A DNA stretch of 20,376 nucleotides from Euryarchaeota archaeon UBA54 (GTDB lineage Archaea; Thermoplasmatota; Poseidoniia; Poseidoniales; Thalassarchaeaceae), in assembly GCA_002495735.1 (NCBI GenBank), contig DAGM01000066.1, positions 7,459 to 27,834 on the forward strand, written 5' to 3'. The notes below the pieces were generated by a model that was not told where the DNA came from, did no database searches, and worked only from the letters and a program-made list of their open reading frames with translations. How positions within the stretch are numbered: the first letter of the stretch is position 1; each line of letters starts with the position of its first letter. Positions 1 to 7,276 of the stretch are shown here, piece by piece. Both the position numbers and the translations under genes were made by a program.

Positions 1-341
1 GGAAGCACGGTCTTCCAGCGTGGCTCAGCCAGTTTCTTGGCGTTGGGTGCGATTCTGGTATTCTTGGTCTTGTGAGTCAACACTCCATGCATCCCCTCAA
101 CTGCGAATTTGACACGTAACTCTAGCATGCGGTCCCTCTCAGCCGTGTTCAGCTGCTCGGAATCCAACTCGATTGAGGTCGCAGCACCCTCATCGCCCTC
201 GTTACACAGACTCAGCGTGCTGCCCTCAATGTCGGCTCTTGGTGAGAAGTCGTAATCCTTGGGATCACTCATCCGGACCTCTGCATCGACGACAAGTCGG
301 TTGCGGATGGAGACCTTGGTTATCTCCATCGACTTGACCAT
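1..341 (-). CDS. Hypothetical protein, N-terminal part (runs off left edge)
   Basis: An uninterrupted minus-strand frame begins at the ATG at 341-339 and is still open at base 1, giving about 113 residues. It starts M-V-K-S-M-E-I-T-K. An in-frame TGA lies seven codons upstream, so the start can only be this ATG or the one four codons later (329). The visible part is soluble and charged, with no signal peptide, membrane segment or cysteine motif. It alternates short strand-like stretches with acidic turns. I do not recognise the family. It lies 52 bases downstream of the PKD lipoprotein on the same strand, so the two may be cotranscribed. The missing C-terminus could carry the recognisable domain. 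Confidence 0.6.
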   Translation of the reverse strand, partial: MVKSMEITKVSIRNRLVVDAEVRMSDPKDYDFSPRADIEGSTLSLCNEGDEGAATSIELDSEQLNTAERDRMLELRVKFAVEGMHGVLTHKTKNTRIAPNAKKLAEPRWKTVL

Positions 342-393
342 GAAGCGCCATCGCTGCCGAGTTCAAAGCCCTTCGCACGAAGACGTGCGGGAC

Positions 394-1563
394 TCACACG
401 CCGATCTCGCTGACTCGTGGCACTAGTATGACGAACTTGACCACCAACTCCCAGTCGTTGCCCTGATCGGGGTCTACACCATCCACCGGCAGGTCGGGGT
501 CGCACTGGTCAGCAGTGATGGTCCAGTACCAAGTACCCTGCCCGAAGCGCTCGCCTGGTTCGTTCAACAGTGCCTCGACCAGTCCATCGGAGGAGTCGGC
601 GGTGATGGTGTAGCCGCTCTCTGGGTGTGAGTTCATTTCACCTCGATCTAGACTACCACTAGCGTTCTCGGTGAAGTTGTCATGATGGGTTGAGACGAAG
701 GTACTCCAACCAGAGGCGGGGACGCTGAGCGACAGTGTGAAATTGTCCTCGGGCCACATTATGGGAAGTAGGTCCCTTGCGAGTATTAGAGTCGCGTTGA
801 CCTGTATTATCCTCGCGCCTGCTCCCGGTTCGTGGTTAATCTCGTAGCTCTGGCCCTGCTCTAAGTATCCTGACCAATCGACCTCTACGTGCTGCTCCTC
901 CCAGACCACGTTGAAAGTGCGTGAAATGACCATCAGACTCCAGACCTCTGTCCTCATGGCCCCCTTGTCGTCGATTACCGAAACTGAGCCGGTGCGGTTT
1001 CCCGAGATGTCGATGGTGAGGTCGACGTAGGACGAGGAAGAGTCGGCATCGTTGGTCTTCTCACCGTCTCCGTCGGAGTCCGTGCCTAGGTCGAAGTCCC
1101 ACATGAATTCGACAGAGGCTCCCTCGGGATCGGATGAACCGCTTGCATCGAGCCTGGCCGTTTCGCCGGCTCTAACGTAAGTGGGCATTTCGATTTCGAT
1201 GGTAGGAGGGGAGTTCACAAAGATTGTCAGTGAGGCCCTATCAACCTCGCCGTTGTCATTGAGCACAGTGACCTCGACCTCGTGATTCCCGGACAATTCG
1301 AAGGTGTGGCTCACTATGCCCTGCTTGGTGTCACGGGACTCGCCATCGCCGAAATCCCAGCGGTACTCGTCGATGAAAGTGGGTTCGGGAGTGGTAGACT
1401 CCCTAGCGTCGAAATTCACCGTCTCACCGATGTTAATCTCCTGTTGGTCAGCACTGATTCTGGCATTGGGGGTTGTCGAACTGAGGCCCGAGCAGCCGAC
1501 TAGACTAGTCACGAGTAGCAGCATCACGATTGCTGACGAGACGCCCCTAGTGATTCCAGTCAT
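394..1563 (-). CDS. PKD-domain lipoprotein, surface-anchored
   Basis: With the start at 1563 the protein has 389 residues. A short basic n-region (MTGITRG) leads into a hydrophobic core and the lipobox L-V-G-C, whose Cys24 would be lipidated. Two PKD-like beta-sandwich domains follow. The first, about 33-117, carries the hallmark W-D-F-G-D-G at about 69-74. The second, about 118-215, has W-D-F-D at its equivalent site and an acidic Asp/Ser loop. A C-terminal domain of about 170 residues with several N-x-S/T sequons is not recognised. PKD domains are usually extracellular spacers or ligand-binding modules. The frame opens further upstream (ATGs at 1587 and 1638), but those starts put 8-25 extra residues before the signal peptide, so 1563 is preferred. 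This start also leaves about 100 bases to the divergent exonuclease gene. The role is probably surface binding or scaffolding; no catalytic motif is visible. Confidence 0.8.
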   Translation of the reverse strand: MTGITRGVSSAIVMLLLVTSLVGCSGLSSTTPNARISADQQEINIGETVNFDARESTTPEPTFIDEYRWDFGDGESRDTKQGIVSHTFELSGNHEVEVTVLNDNGEVDRASLTIFVNSPPTIEIEMPTYVRAGETARLDASGSSDPEGASVEFMWDFDLGTDSDGDGEKTNDADSSSSYVDLTIDISGNRTGSVSVIDDKGAMRTEVWSLMVISRTFNVVWEEQHVEVDWSGYLEQGQSYEINHEPGAGARIIQVNATLILARDLLPIMWPEDNFTLSLSVPASGWSTFVSTHHDNFTENASGSLDRGEMNSHPESGYTITADSSDGLVEALLNEPGERFGQGTWYWTITADQCDPDLPVDGVDPDQGNDWELVVKFVILVPRVSEIGV

Positions 1564-1662
1564 ACGCACACTGTCGAACTGACCACTCATAGGGCTGTTG
1601 GAAACCGGCTCGTTGCCACGCGGTTTACGAGAGTTCATGGACGGTGCCGCTCAGCAGATGGT

Positions 1663-2241
1663 GTGTCTGACGCAATGCTCACTGGCTACAGAGTGCTTGG
1701 TTTCGACCTCGAGACCACCGGTTTCAGCCACAGGTCTGACAGGATCGTGCAATTCGCGTTTATCGGCAGCGACGTAGATGGTAGCCACATCAACCTGCAG
1801 TCGCTAGTCAACCCAAGAGTGCGGATTCCTGCTGAGACCACTAAAGTGCACGGCATAACCGATGATGATGTCAGAGAGGCGAGCGACTTCTCTCAACACA
1901 TCGCAGAGATTTCTTCGATAATGGAGGACTCGGTCATCGTAGGACACAATGTGCTGCAGTTTGACTGGCGCTTCCTCGAGATGGAGTGCATGCGCGCCGG
2001 TGTCGAAACTCCGCGCCCCCGGGCTATAATCGACACTCTGGTCCTAGCAAGGAGGCTGAGAATACCCGGGCGGCACACGCTGGGACACCTCTGCCACAGA
2101 TTCGGGATAGCTATGGAGAGGAGTCATCAGGCCGATGTAGATGCGGGTGCAACGCTGTTGCTGCTGTGGAGGATAATGCAGGCCTACCCCAGCAAGTTCC
2201 GGGGTTCGGTCGACGACTTGCTCGACTCATTCTCTGACTGA
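1663..2241 (+). CDS. DnaQ-like 3'-5' exonuclease (DEDDh family)
   Basis: This 192-residue protein is a single RNase T/DnaQ exonuclease domain with all three Exo motifs. Exo I is F-D-L-E-T-T-G (Asp15, Glu17). Exo II is V-G-H-N-V-L-Q-F-D (Asp101). Exo III is H-Q-A-D-V-D (His155, Asp160), which makes it DEDDh. These residues bind two metal ions that hydrolyse nucleotides from 3' ends. The domain resembles the proofreading exonuclease of bacterial PolC/epsilon and stand-alone archaeal repair exonucleases; no polymerase or helicase domain is fused. The start is GTG at 1663, with an ATG four codons later (1675) as a credible alternative. The gene diverges from the PKD lipoprotein, and its 3' end overlaps the convergent Fe-S nuclease by 15 bases. 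Proofreading, repair-linked trimming or RNA 3'-end processing are all possible. Confidence 0.88.
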   Translation: MSDAMLTGYRVLGFDLETTGFSHRSDRIVQFAFIGSDVDGSHINLQSLVNPRVRIPAETTKVHGITDDDVREASDFSQHIAEISSIMEDSVIVGHNVLQFDWRFLEMECMRAGVETPRPRAIIDTLVLARRLRIPGRHTLGHLCHRFGIAMERSHQADVDAGATLLLLWRIMQAYPSKFRGSVDDLLDSFSD

Positions 2242-3414
2242 CTTGAGCAGTGGTGTCCACGGGAGTACCTCACACCAGTCTCCGAGGTGGACTATCTTGC
2301 CATCCACCCTAACACTGCCAAGAAATATCGCCCCATCGTAGCCCGAATCCATCAGTTCGCGCATCTGGTCGAGTGCTTGGTCACGCAGAATGGCTCCGAA
2401 GCGGTGGTCTGAGTGCGCCAGCTCACCGTCGACTCCGATTGGTGGCATTCGCTCAAACAATGCGGCGCCTGACTCGGGATCGAACCTGACAGTGCTGACC
2501 ACTTCATCGCGGAACATGCTACCCGGCGGGAGAATGCCGTCCCTCCTCGCAGTCCACCACACTGGGCACCATGCCTTCCACTCGCAAAACCCGCACTGCA
2601 CCTCTCCGGGGGTGCCTTCCAAAGGCTCCTCTGTGAACCTCATACCCTCCCAGGCTGCAAAAGCATCGTCGAGAATCGAGGGCCCGTCAGCACGGTGCAC
2701 GGTCTGGTTCGACGAGTACCAGCCCTCGGCGTAGACTGGGGGGTGATCGGGATTAATTTGCTTCAACAGGTCTCGGTAGAACCTGAGTTGTCGGCTGACT
2801 TTTTCGTTGAGTTTCTGCTTGGGAGGGTTTCCAGTCTTGAGATCGGCGACTATCCAACCTCTCGATTTACCATTCTCATCGAGGTCGGATACCAGCAGAT
2901 CGAGCCGCCCCATCAGACGACCGCACTCGGACACTAGAGTCCCCTCATTAGCCAGCACAATGTCCTGGACCTGCTTCCACTGGCCAACAGTAACCTCGGA
3001 GAGCCCAACCTTGCCCATGTTAGATTTGGAGAATAGAATGTTTAGCGCTCCGACGAGGCCATCGTGCGCTTTGGTAATCATCTCGTCCTTCCACCTGGGG
3101 TGGCGCGGAGTCGCGAGGAAGATGTCACGTTCGAGAGACCAATGGCGATCAAGGACGGCTTTCGATGTTGGGGGAAGCCAGCCGTCCTCGGAGTCCTCCC
3201 TGTCAGAAAGGTCGAGGTTGCACAGGTCCTCAACAGAGTTGTGCACTGCTGTACCCATGGCAGCAGGCATGCTGGCCTTGCGAGGAAGTCGTTGTCTCGA
3301 GAGCCAGTACTTACGAGGACAATCCTCGTAGCGATTCCATGAGGAGGGTGAGAGTTGGTGCGCAGTGAACCCTTCTTCCAAGCCTCTCCCCCAAGGTGAG
3401 TCCGGGCGTGACAA
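2227..3414 (-). CDS. Fe-S cluster PD-(D/E)XK nuclease (RecB/AddB/Cas4-like)
   Basis: This 395-residue protein has the PDDEXK_1 signature. An N-terminal L-S-P-S-S-W-N-R-Y-E-D-C-P block places Cys32 in an aromatic context. The G-T-A-V-H motif follows (His58). The nuclease core is G-R-L-D-L-L (Asp172), D-L-K-T-G (Asp191, Lys193) and Q-L-R-F-Y (Gln209, Tyr213). Cys274, Cys277 and Cys283 (C-x2-C-x5-C), with Cys32, match the one-plus-three 4Fe-4S arrangement of Cas4, AddB and related nucleases. About 100 residues follow the cluster (300-395) and I do not recognise them. The first possible start is TTG at 3414, right after an in-frame stop; no ATG precedes the essential Cys32 block, and another TTG lies at codon 12. 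No cas genes or CRISPR repeats are nearby, so a repair nuclease is more likely than CRISPR adaptation. It is convergent with the DEDDh exonuclease. Confidence 0.87.
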   Translation of the reverse strand: MSRPDSPWGRGLEEGFTAHQLSPSSWNRYEDCPRKYWLSRQRLPRKASMPAAMGTAVHNSVEDLCNLDLSDREDSEDGWLPPTSKAVLDRHWSLERDIFLATPRHPRWKDEMITKAHDGLVGALNILFSKSNMGKVGLSEVTVGQWKQVQDIVLANEGTLVSECGRLMGRLDLLVSDLDENGKSRGWIVADLKTGNPPKQKLNEKVSRQLRFYRDLLKQINPDHPPVYAEGWYSSNQTVHRADGPSILDDAFAAWEGMRFTEEPLEGTPGEVQCGFCEWKAWCPVWWTARRDGILPPGSMFRDEVVSTVRFDPESGAALFERMPPIGVDGELAHSDHRFGAILRDQALDQMRELMDSGYDGAIFLGSVRVDGKIVHLGDWCEVLPWTPLLKSVRE

Positions 3415-3445
3415 CGGTTAACAGCATTGGCTGAGATTACGTAAC

Positions 3446-4246
3446 ATGACGGAGCCACCGAAGGTAGAGGTGAACTCAGATATTAATGCAGCTGGCGCCC
3501 TAGTCGTCAGTTGCTTCCCATCGATTGGTTTCGTCAGTAGCATCGTGGCGCACTATCTCGTTGACAAGCTGGATCTGAAGATGGTCGGAGGTGTCAGGCA
3601 CTCCAAGCTCCCTCCTGTCTGCCTAGTCCAAGACGGCAAGCCCTTGCCGCCGATGAGATTCTACTCGGGGGAACCTATCTGCACTATGGAGAAATGCGAC
3701 AAGGTGGTCCTGATAGCATCCGAGATCCAAGTCATCCCAGAACTGAATCTGCCTCTGGCTGACACTCTGCTCGATTGGTGCACGGAGAATGGAGTAGGGG
3801 CGACTATTCTAATCGATTCGTACGCACAGGGAATCGGGCAGCAACACTCTATTTTCGACGATGACCGGAGTGACGAGACCATTCTCGGGATAGGTTCCAC
3901 CGATGCCTCGCACAATACTCTGAAGGAACTCGGGGTGCCACTTCTGAAACAGGGTGTCGTCGGGGGCATCACCGGGGTCATGATGGGAGAAGGTAGGAGA
4001 CGAGAGATTGACGTGATGGCAATCCTTGCAGAGTCCGACGGTGAGATTGGTGGTAATATGCCAGATGCCAGAGCGGCGGCTCGTATCATCGAGTGTCTCG
4101 ACGACCTACTCCCTGCCGTGCATTTAGATCCCGAGCCGCTGTTGGCAGAGGCGCAGAGAATTGAGGGTGAGATTCGCGAGATGATGGCTGTGCACCTAAA
4201 CCCACCCAGTGAGGCCGGGGATGCTCCTGGCCCAATGTACGGTTAG
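3446..4246 (+). CDS. PAC2-family proteasome assembly chaperone (PbaA/PbaB-like)
   Basis: This 266-residue protein shows the PAC2 (PF09754) pattern. An opening hydrophobic strand and glycine turn (G-A-L-V-V-S-C-F-P-S-I-G-F-V) lead into the helix I-V-A-H-Y-L-V. A Rossmann-like core with the conserved P-L-P-P-M-R-F-Y-S-G-E-P segment follows, then G-V-V-G-G-I-T-G-V near residues 173-179. Archaeal PAC2 proteins bind alpha subunits of the 20S proteasome and help ring assembly. The last residues are Met264-Tyr265-Gly266, an HbYX (hydrophobic-Tyr-any) tail like that used to dock into alpha-ring pockets. The flexible Pro/Gly-rich stretch before it would suit docking. The gene diverges from the Fe-S nuclease (31-base gap) and its TAG overlaps the LigA stop by three bases on the opposite strand. 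No proteasome subunit gene is in the window. Confidence 0.87.
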   Translation: MTEPPKVEVNSDINAAGALVVSCFPSIGFVSSIVAHYLVDKLDLKMVGGVRHSKLPPVCLVQDGKPLPPMRFYSGEPICTMEKCDKVVLIASEIQVIPELNLPLADTLLDWCTENGVGATILIDSYAQGIGQQHSIFDDDRSDETILGIGSTDASHNTLKELGVPLLKQGVVGGITGVMMGEGRRREIDVMAILAESDGEIGGNMPDARAAARIIECLDDLLPAVHLDPEPLLAEAQRIEGEIREMMAVHLNPPSEAGDAPGPMYG

Positions 4247-6381
4247 AAGTCGCCCAGCGAACTCTGGCGCTCAGCAAGGGGGTCCATCCCTATCATTTCA
4301 GCTAGTTCGACCTCCGAAAGAATCTCGACACCGAGTCTGTTGGCCTTGTCGAGCTTGGAACCTGCAGATTCCCCTGCAACTAGGTAGTCCAACTTCCCAG
4401 ATACTGATGACACCACCTTACCACCCTCAGCCTTGATGGACAGGGCGACCTCCTTCCTCGGGCGACCGAGGGCCCCAGTGATGCAGAATGTCTGGCCCAG
4501 CAGTGGACCTATCTCCTGCTTGGGCGACTCCTCGGTGATGTCAAGTTCTAGGCTGAGTTCTCTCACTATGGTCGAACGGGTGTCCAGACCATCGAGAAGG
4601 AGCCTAGCGACCGTCTCCCCTACCCTCTCGATGGCAATGAGCCTGTCAATCGCTGGGTTGTACTTGTTCGGTTTACCATCAGCATCCATGCCCGCTTCCT
4701 CATCTTTCTTCTCGACCAGTTCGAGAAGAGTCTCGAGACTGCCTACCTCGGTCGCGATGACTGAGGATATCTCAGGCCCTATCCTCGGCAGGCCCAGTGC
4801 TGTGAGGAAAGTGCTGAGAGTCATACTTCGACTGGCCTCCAGCTCATCGATTACGTTACTCGCTGACCTATCTGCCATCCTTTCCAGTCCCGCGATGTCC
4901 TGATGAGTGAGTTTGTACAGGTCGGCCAACGTCCTGACGAGCCTGGTGGCACAGAGTTGTTCGGCCAGTTTCTCACCTATTCCGTCCATCTCGAGGTGCC
5001 TGCACCAATACAGAATCGTCCTCTCTAGTCTCGATGGGCAATCGAGGTTTGTGCATCGGATGAATGCTCCATCCTCAATCAGCGGAGTTGCGCAGCGCGG
5101 GCACTCAACGGGAATGGTGACGGGTCGGCGCTCAGGCAGGGCCTCTACGAACGGGTTTCCGTCGGAGTGCTGTCGCCCTTCGAGATCGGTAACGCTCGCA
5201 GGTCCGAGCACTTCCACGATTTTGGGGATGACATCTCCTCTGCGAACCACCCTGACTTTGTCTGCGACCATAATCTCGAGTCGTTCCACCTCGCCTTTGT
5301 TGTGCAGAGTGGTGTTCTCCACGGTCACTCCCGATACCCTTACTGGGGCCACTCTGGAGACAGGGGTCACGTTTCCTGTCCTCCCAGTCTGCCATTCGAC
5401 ATCCATAAGCACGGTGGTAGCCTCCTCTGGAGGGAACTTCCAGGCTAGGGCCCAACGTGGGTGGTGCGCGGTCATACCGAGGAGTTCGCGCTTGCCCAGT
5501 CTGTCGAGTTTGATGACGACGCCATCAATCTCCCAATCAGCGGCGTCCCTGCCCTCGGTCCACCTCTGCACGGCCGACATTATCGCCGCACTGGTTGAGT
5601 CGTCGTCGGAGCCACCTACGACCTCGTTCCCGGCTACCTCGATGCCCTCTGTCTGCAACCACGAAATGACCTCGGAATCGTACTCGAACACTGGTGGCTC
5701 GGGGCTGTCTGGGTGCCTTGGGCCGATATCTGGGAACTCAGCGCCGTAAGCGAGGAAAACGAGATCCTCGGCTCTGCCCTTGCCAGCCTCGATGTGCTTC
5801 TGCCTGAGTGAGCCTGCGGCTAGATTTCTAGGGTTCGGTGCCACCTCAGCGTAGTTTTTCCTGAAGGTCTCCAGAGGCATCACCACTTCTCCCCTGATGT
5901 GGCAGTCACCGCTCCAGCTGAGGGACATTGGGACGTTCGGGATCCTGCGGACGTTTGCTGTCACGTCCTCGCCGCGAGTCCCGCTTCCTCTGGTAGCTGC
6001 TCTGACCAAGCGACCCCTGCGGTACTCTAGTGAGAGTGCGGAGCCATCCAGTTTGGGCTGGCACACGAACCTGCGACTCTGGGCGGTGGTCTCTGCGACA
6101 AAGTGCGCAACCTCCTCCTCAGTGCTCGACTTGTCGAGGCTGAGCATCGCGAACAGATGGTTCACCTTGACGGAACCTGGAGAGGGGTCCGAGCCGACCA
6201 TTCTCAGTTGAGGGTGCTCGGGTGCTAGCCTACTGAGCCTGTTCCAGAGTTCATCGAACTCGGCGTCCGATATCTTCGGGCTGGCCTCATTGTAGTACAG
6301 GTTCGAGTGATGGGCTATCTCCGCGGCCAGCCGATCCACGAGCACGTCGGTGTCTGCTTCACTCGGCCGCTCCGCTGCCAT
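4243..6381 (-). CDS. ligA: NAD-dependent DNA ligase LigA
   Basis: This 712-residue protein is full length for the family. The Ia domain has the H-S-N-L-Y-Y NAD-contact block (25-30). The adenylation domain carries Lys110 of the K-L-D-G motif, which takes the AMP from NAD+. The E-I-D-G-V-V-I-K block (284-291) and A-W-K-F-P-P (313-318) follow. Then come an OB fold, a Cys4 zinc finger (Cys427, Cys430, Cys443, Cys448), helix-hairpin-helix repeats (about 460-600) and a C-terminal BRCT domain (about 623-700). It seals nicks in replication and repair. NAD-dependent ligases are bacterial hallmarks; most archaea use ATP-dependent enzymes, so acquisition from bacteria is likely (inference). The ATG at 6381 has no clear Shine-Dalgarno, but a TATA-like element lies about 60 bases upstream beside a perfect palindrome. 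The 3' end overlaps the PAC2 gene. Confidence 0.97.
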   Translation of the reverse strand: MAAERPSEADTDVLVDRLAAEIAHHSNLYYNEASPKISDAEFDELWNRLSRLAPEHPQLRMVGSDPSPGSVKVNHLFAMLSLDKSSTEEEVAHFVAETTAQSRRFVCQPKLDGSALSLEYRRGRLVRAATRGSGTRGEDVTANVRRIPNVPMSLSWSGDCHIRGEVVMPLETFRKNYAEVAPNPRNLAAGSLRQKHIEAGKGRAEDLVFLAYGAEFPDIGPRHPDSPEPPVFEYDSEVISWLQTEGIEVAGNEVVGGSDDDSTSAAIMSAVQRWTEGRDAADWEIDGVVIKLDRLGKRELLGMTAHHPRWALAWKFPPEEATTVLMDVEWQTGRTGNVTPVSRVAPVRVSGVTVENTTLHNKGEVERLEIMVADKVRVVRRGDVIPKIVEVLGPASVTDLEGRQHSDGNPFVEALPERRPVTIPVECPRCATPLIEDGAFIRCTNLDCPSRLERTILYWCRHLEMDGIGEKLAEQLCATRLVRTLADLYKLTHQDIAGLERMADRSASNVIDELEASRSMTLSTFLTALGLPRIGPEISSVIATEVGSLETLLELVEKKDEEAGMDADGKPNKYNPAIDRLIAIERVGETVARLLLDGLDTRSTIVRELSLELDITEESPKQEIGPLLGQTFCITGALGRPRKEVALSIKAEGGKVVSSVSGKLDYLVAGESAGSKLDKANRLGVEILSEVELAEMIGMDPLAERQSSLGDF

Positions 6382-6419
6382 GGTACACGAAGGTGGCCTA
6401 GTGCCTTCAACTTGCGGTT

Positions 6420-6440
6420 TAGGAGCCCTACGGGCTCCTA
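6420..6440. promoter_or_regulatory. Perfect palindrome upstream of ligA (possible operator or hairpin)
   Basis: Two 9-base arms, TAGGAGCCC and GGGCTCCTA, are separated by TAC. On the minus strand it sits directly downstream of a TATA-like element and about 40 bases before the ligA start, where a repressor would block initiation. On the plus strand it is followed by five Ts, like an intrinsic terminator, but the nearest upstream plus-strand gene ends over 2 kb away at 4246. The palindrome itself is certain; its role is not. Confidence 0.5.
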
Positions 6441-6447
6441 TTTTTAG
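6439..6447 (-). promoter_or_regulatory. ligA: TATA-like element for ligA
   Basis: The minus strand reads CTAAAAATA, the only strongly A/T-rich stretch between the tRNA and ligA. With the usual archaeal spacing of about 25 bases, transcription would start near 6417. That gives a leader of roughly 35 bases before the ligA ATG at 6381. Confidence 0.45.
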
Positions 6448-6474
6448 ACAACATGAACTGAATTGGAGTGAAAG

Positions 6475-6552
6475 TGGTGGGCCTGCCAGGATTTGAACCT
6501 GGGTCGCGCGACCCCCAGCCGCGAAGTATAGGCCAAACTAACCTACAGGCCC
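6475..6552 (-). tRNA. tRNA-Pro (anticodon GGG)
   Basis: The minus strand folds into a full cloverleaf. The acceptor arms are GGGCCTG and CAGGCCC. A short D-stem surrounds an A14...G18-G19...A21 loop. The anticodon stem is CGCGG/TCGCG with loop C-T-GGG-G-G (anticodon at 6516-6514), and the T-arm is CCAGG-TTCAAAT-CCTGG. Discriminator A is followed by an encoded CCA (6477-6475). There is no intron and a short variable loop. It reads CCC and CCU proline codons. It lies 62 bases downstream of rpoN on the same strand, so it may be processed from the ribosomal-protein transcript. Confidence 0.95.
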
Positions 6553-6614
6553 TTGGGCTCTCAAAGCGAGGGAGGAATTGGTCAAAGCCCTGTCGGATGG
6601 TTACTGCTCTCTAG

Positions 6615-6824
6615 CTATACCTGATCTCTGGCTATGCTGAACGGGGCGATCTCATCGAGGAGGTCTACGTGACCTACGAACATCCTCCTGCAGCAGTATC
6701 TCTCGATACCTAGATTCTCAAGGGTGCTCTGAGCATCCTCGCCGCTCTCGACTGCCTGCTTGTACTGCTCGTAGACGTGGGCAATCACCTTGCCGCAGCT
6801 CCAACACCTTACCGGAATCAACAT
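6615..6824 (-). CDS. rpoN: DNA-directed RNA polymerase subunit N (Rpb10)
   Basis: This 69-residue zinc protein matches archaeal RpoN/eukaryotic Rpb10 in length. It opens M-L-I-P-V-R-C-W-S-C-G-K (Cys7, Cys10) and carries the paired cysteines R-Y-C-C-R-R-M (Cys44, Cys45), which together bind one zinc. The subunit is part of the platform that assembles the large polymerase subunits. The frame extends 28 codons further upstream to 6908, but that part overlaps S9 and lies before the universal M-x-x-P-V-R-C start, so 6824 is chosen. It follows S9 after seven bases, the standard archaeal order, and is probably cotranscribed with L18e, L13 and S9. Confidence 0.95.
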   Translation of the reverse strand: MLIPVRCWSCGKVIAHVYEQYKQAVESGEDAQSTLENLGIERYCCRRMFVGHVDLLDEIAPFSIARDQV

Positions 6825-6831
6825 TCTATCA

Positions 6832-7275
6832 TCACCTATACGACTTCTGCCACTTCTTTCGAGCACCGCGTCCCATTTGATGCTTCGGCTCCTTACGACG
6901 TGGATCATTGACGAGCAGACTGCGGTCGAACCTCAGATACTCGTCACGTAATTCCTCGTCATCACCCTCAGCACCACCGTTCCATTTTACCAGTCCTCGG
7001 GCGATGGCGGTGCGGATTGCATCGACTTGTCCCATTTGGCCGCCGCCTTGAACGTCTACTACGACGTCGGCGTCTGCTAGACGATTCATAGCCTCGGCGA
7101 TTTGCACAGGCTCCAGAGCCTTGCGACGAGCGAGCTCGGGCTCGATAATATGAATCGGCTTGCTATTGATTCGGACGCGCCCCTTGCCCTTTCGCACGGT
7201 GGCACGGGCGACAGCGGTCTTGCGCTTGCCACTCATGTTGACAGAGATCTTTCCTTTCGGCTTCTTCTTGGCCAT
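6832..7275 (-). CDS. rpsI: Small-subunit ribosomal protein S9 (uS9)
   Basis: This 147-residue protein has the S9 hallmarks: the [11 protein letters not shown] strand near the N-terminus, G-G-G-Q-M-G-Q in the core and the C-terminal K-K-W-Q-K-S-Y-R tail, which reaches the decoding centre and contacts P-site tRNA. The start at 7275 (M-A-K-K-K-P) follows one base after the L13 stop. An ATG nine codons earlier (7302) would overlap L13 and add non-homologous residues. The product is a core component of the small-subunit head and belongs to the L18e-L13-S9-rpoN operon. Confidence 0.96.
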   Translation of the reverse strand: MAKKKPKGKISVNMSGKRKTAVARATVRKGKGRVRINSKPIHIIEPELARRKALEPVQIAEAMNRLADADVVVDVQGGGQMGQVDAIRTAIARGLVKWNGGAEGDDEELRDEYLRFDRSLLVNDPRRKEPKHQMGRGARKKWQKSYR

Positions 7276-7276
7276 G

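Noticed and set aside
2227..3414. Cas4 of a CRISPR adaptation module
   Set aside because: The Fe-S nuclease motifs fit, but there are no cas1, cas2 or repeats in the window and the protein is longer than typical Cas4.
3078..3458. 126-codon minus-strand frame at the start of the Fe-S nuclease
   Set aside because: It overlaps the nuclease in another frame and lacks any motif, while the nuclease frame holds the conserved Cys32 and His58 blocks.
4907..5749. 280-codon plus-strand frame opposite ligA
   Set aside because: LigA is complete and conserved on the other strand; the antisense product is Ser/Thr/Pro-rich with no motif.
6420..6445. Intrinsic terminator on the plus strand
   Set aside because: It has hairpin plus T-run form, but no plus-strand gene ends within 2 kb; a promoter-side operator fits better, though it remains unproven.
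6825..6908. Longer RpoN starting at 6908
   Set aside because: The extra 28 codons lie within S9 and before the conserved M-L-I-P-V-R-C start.
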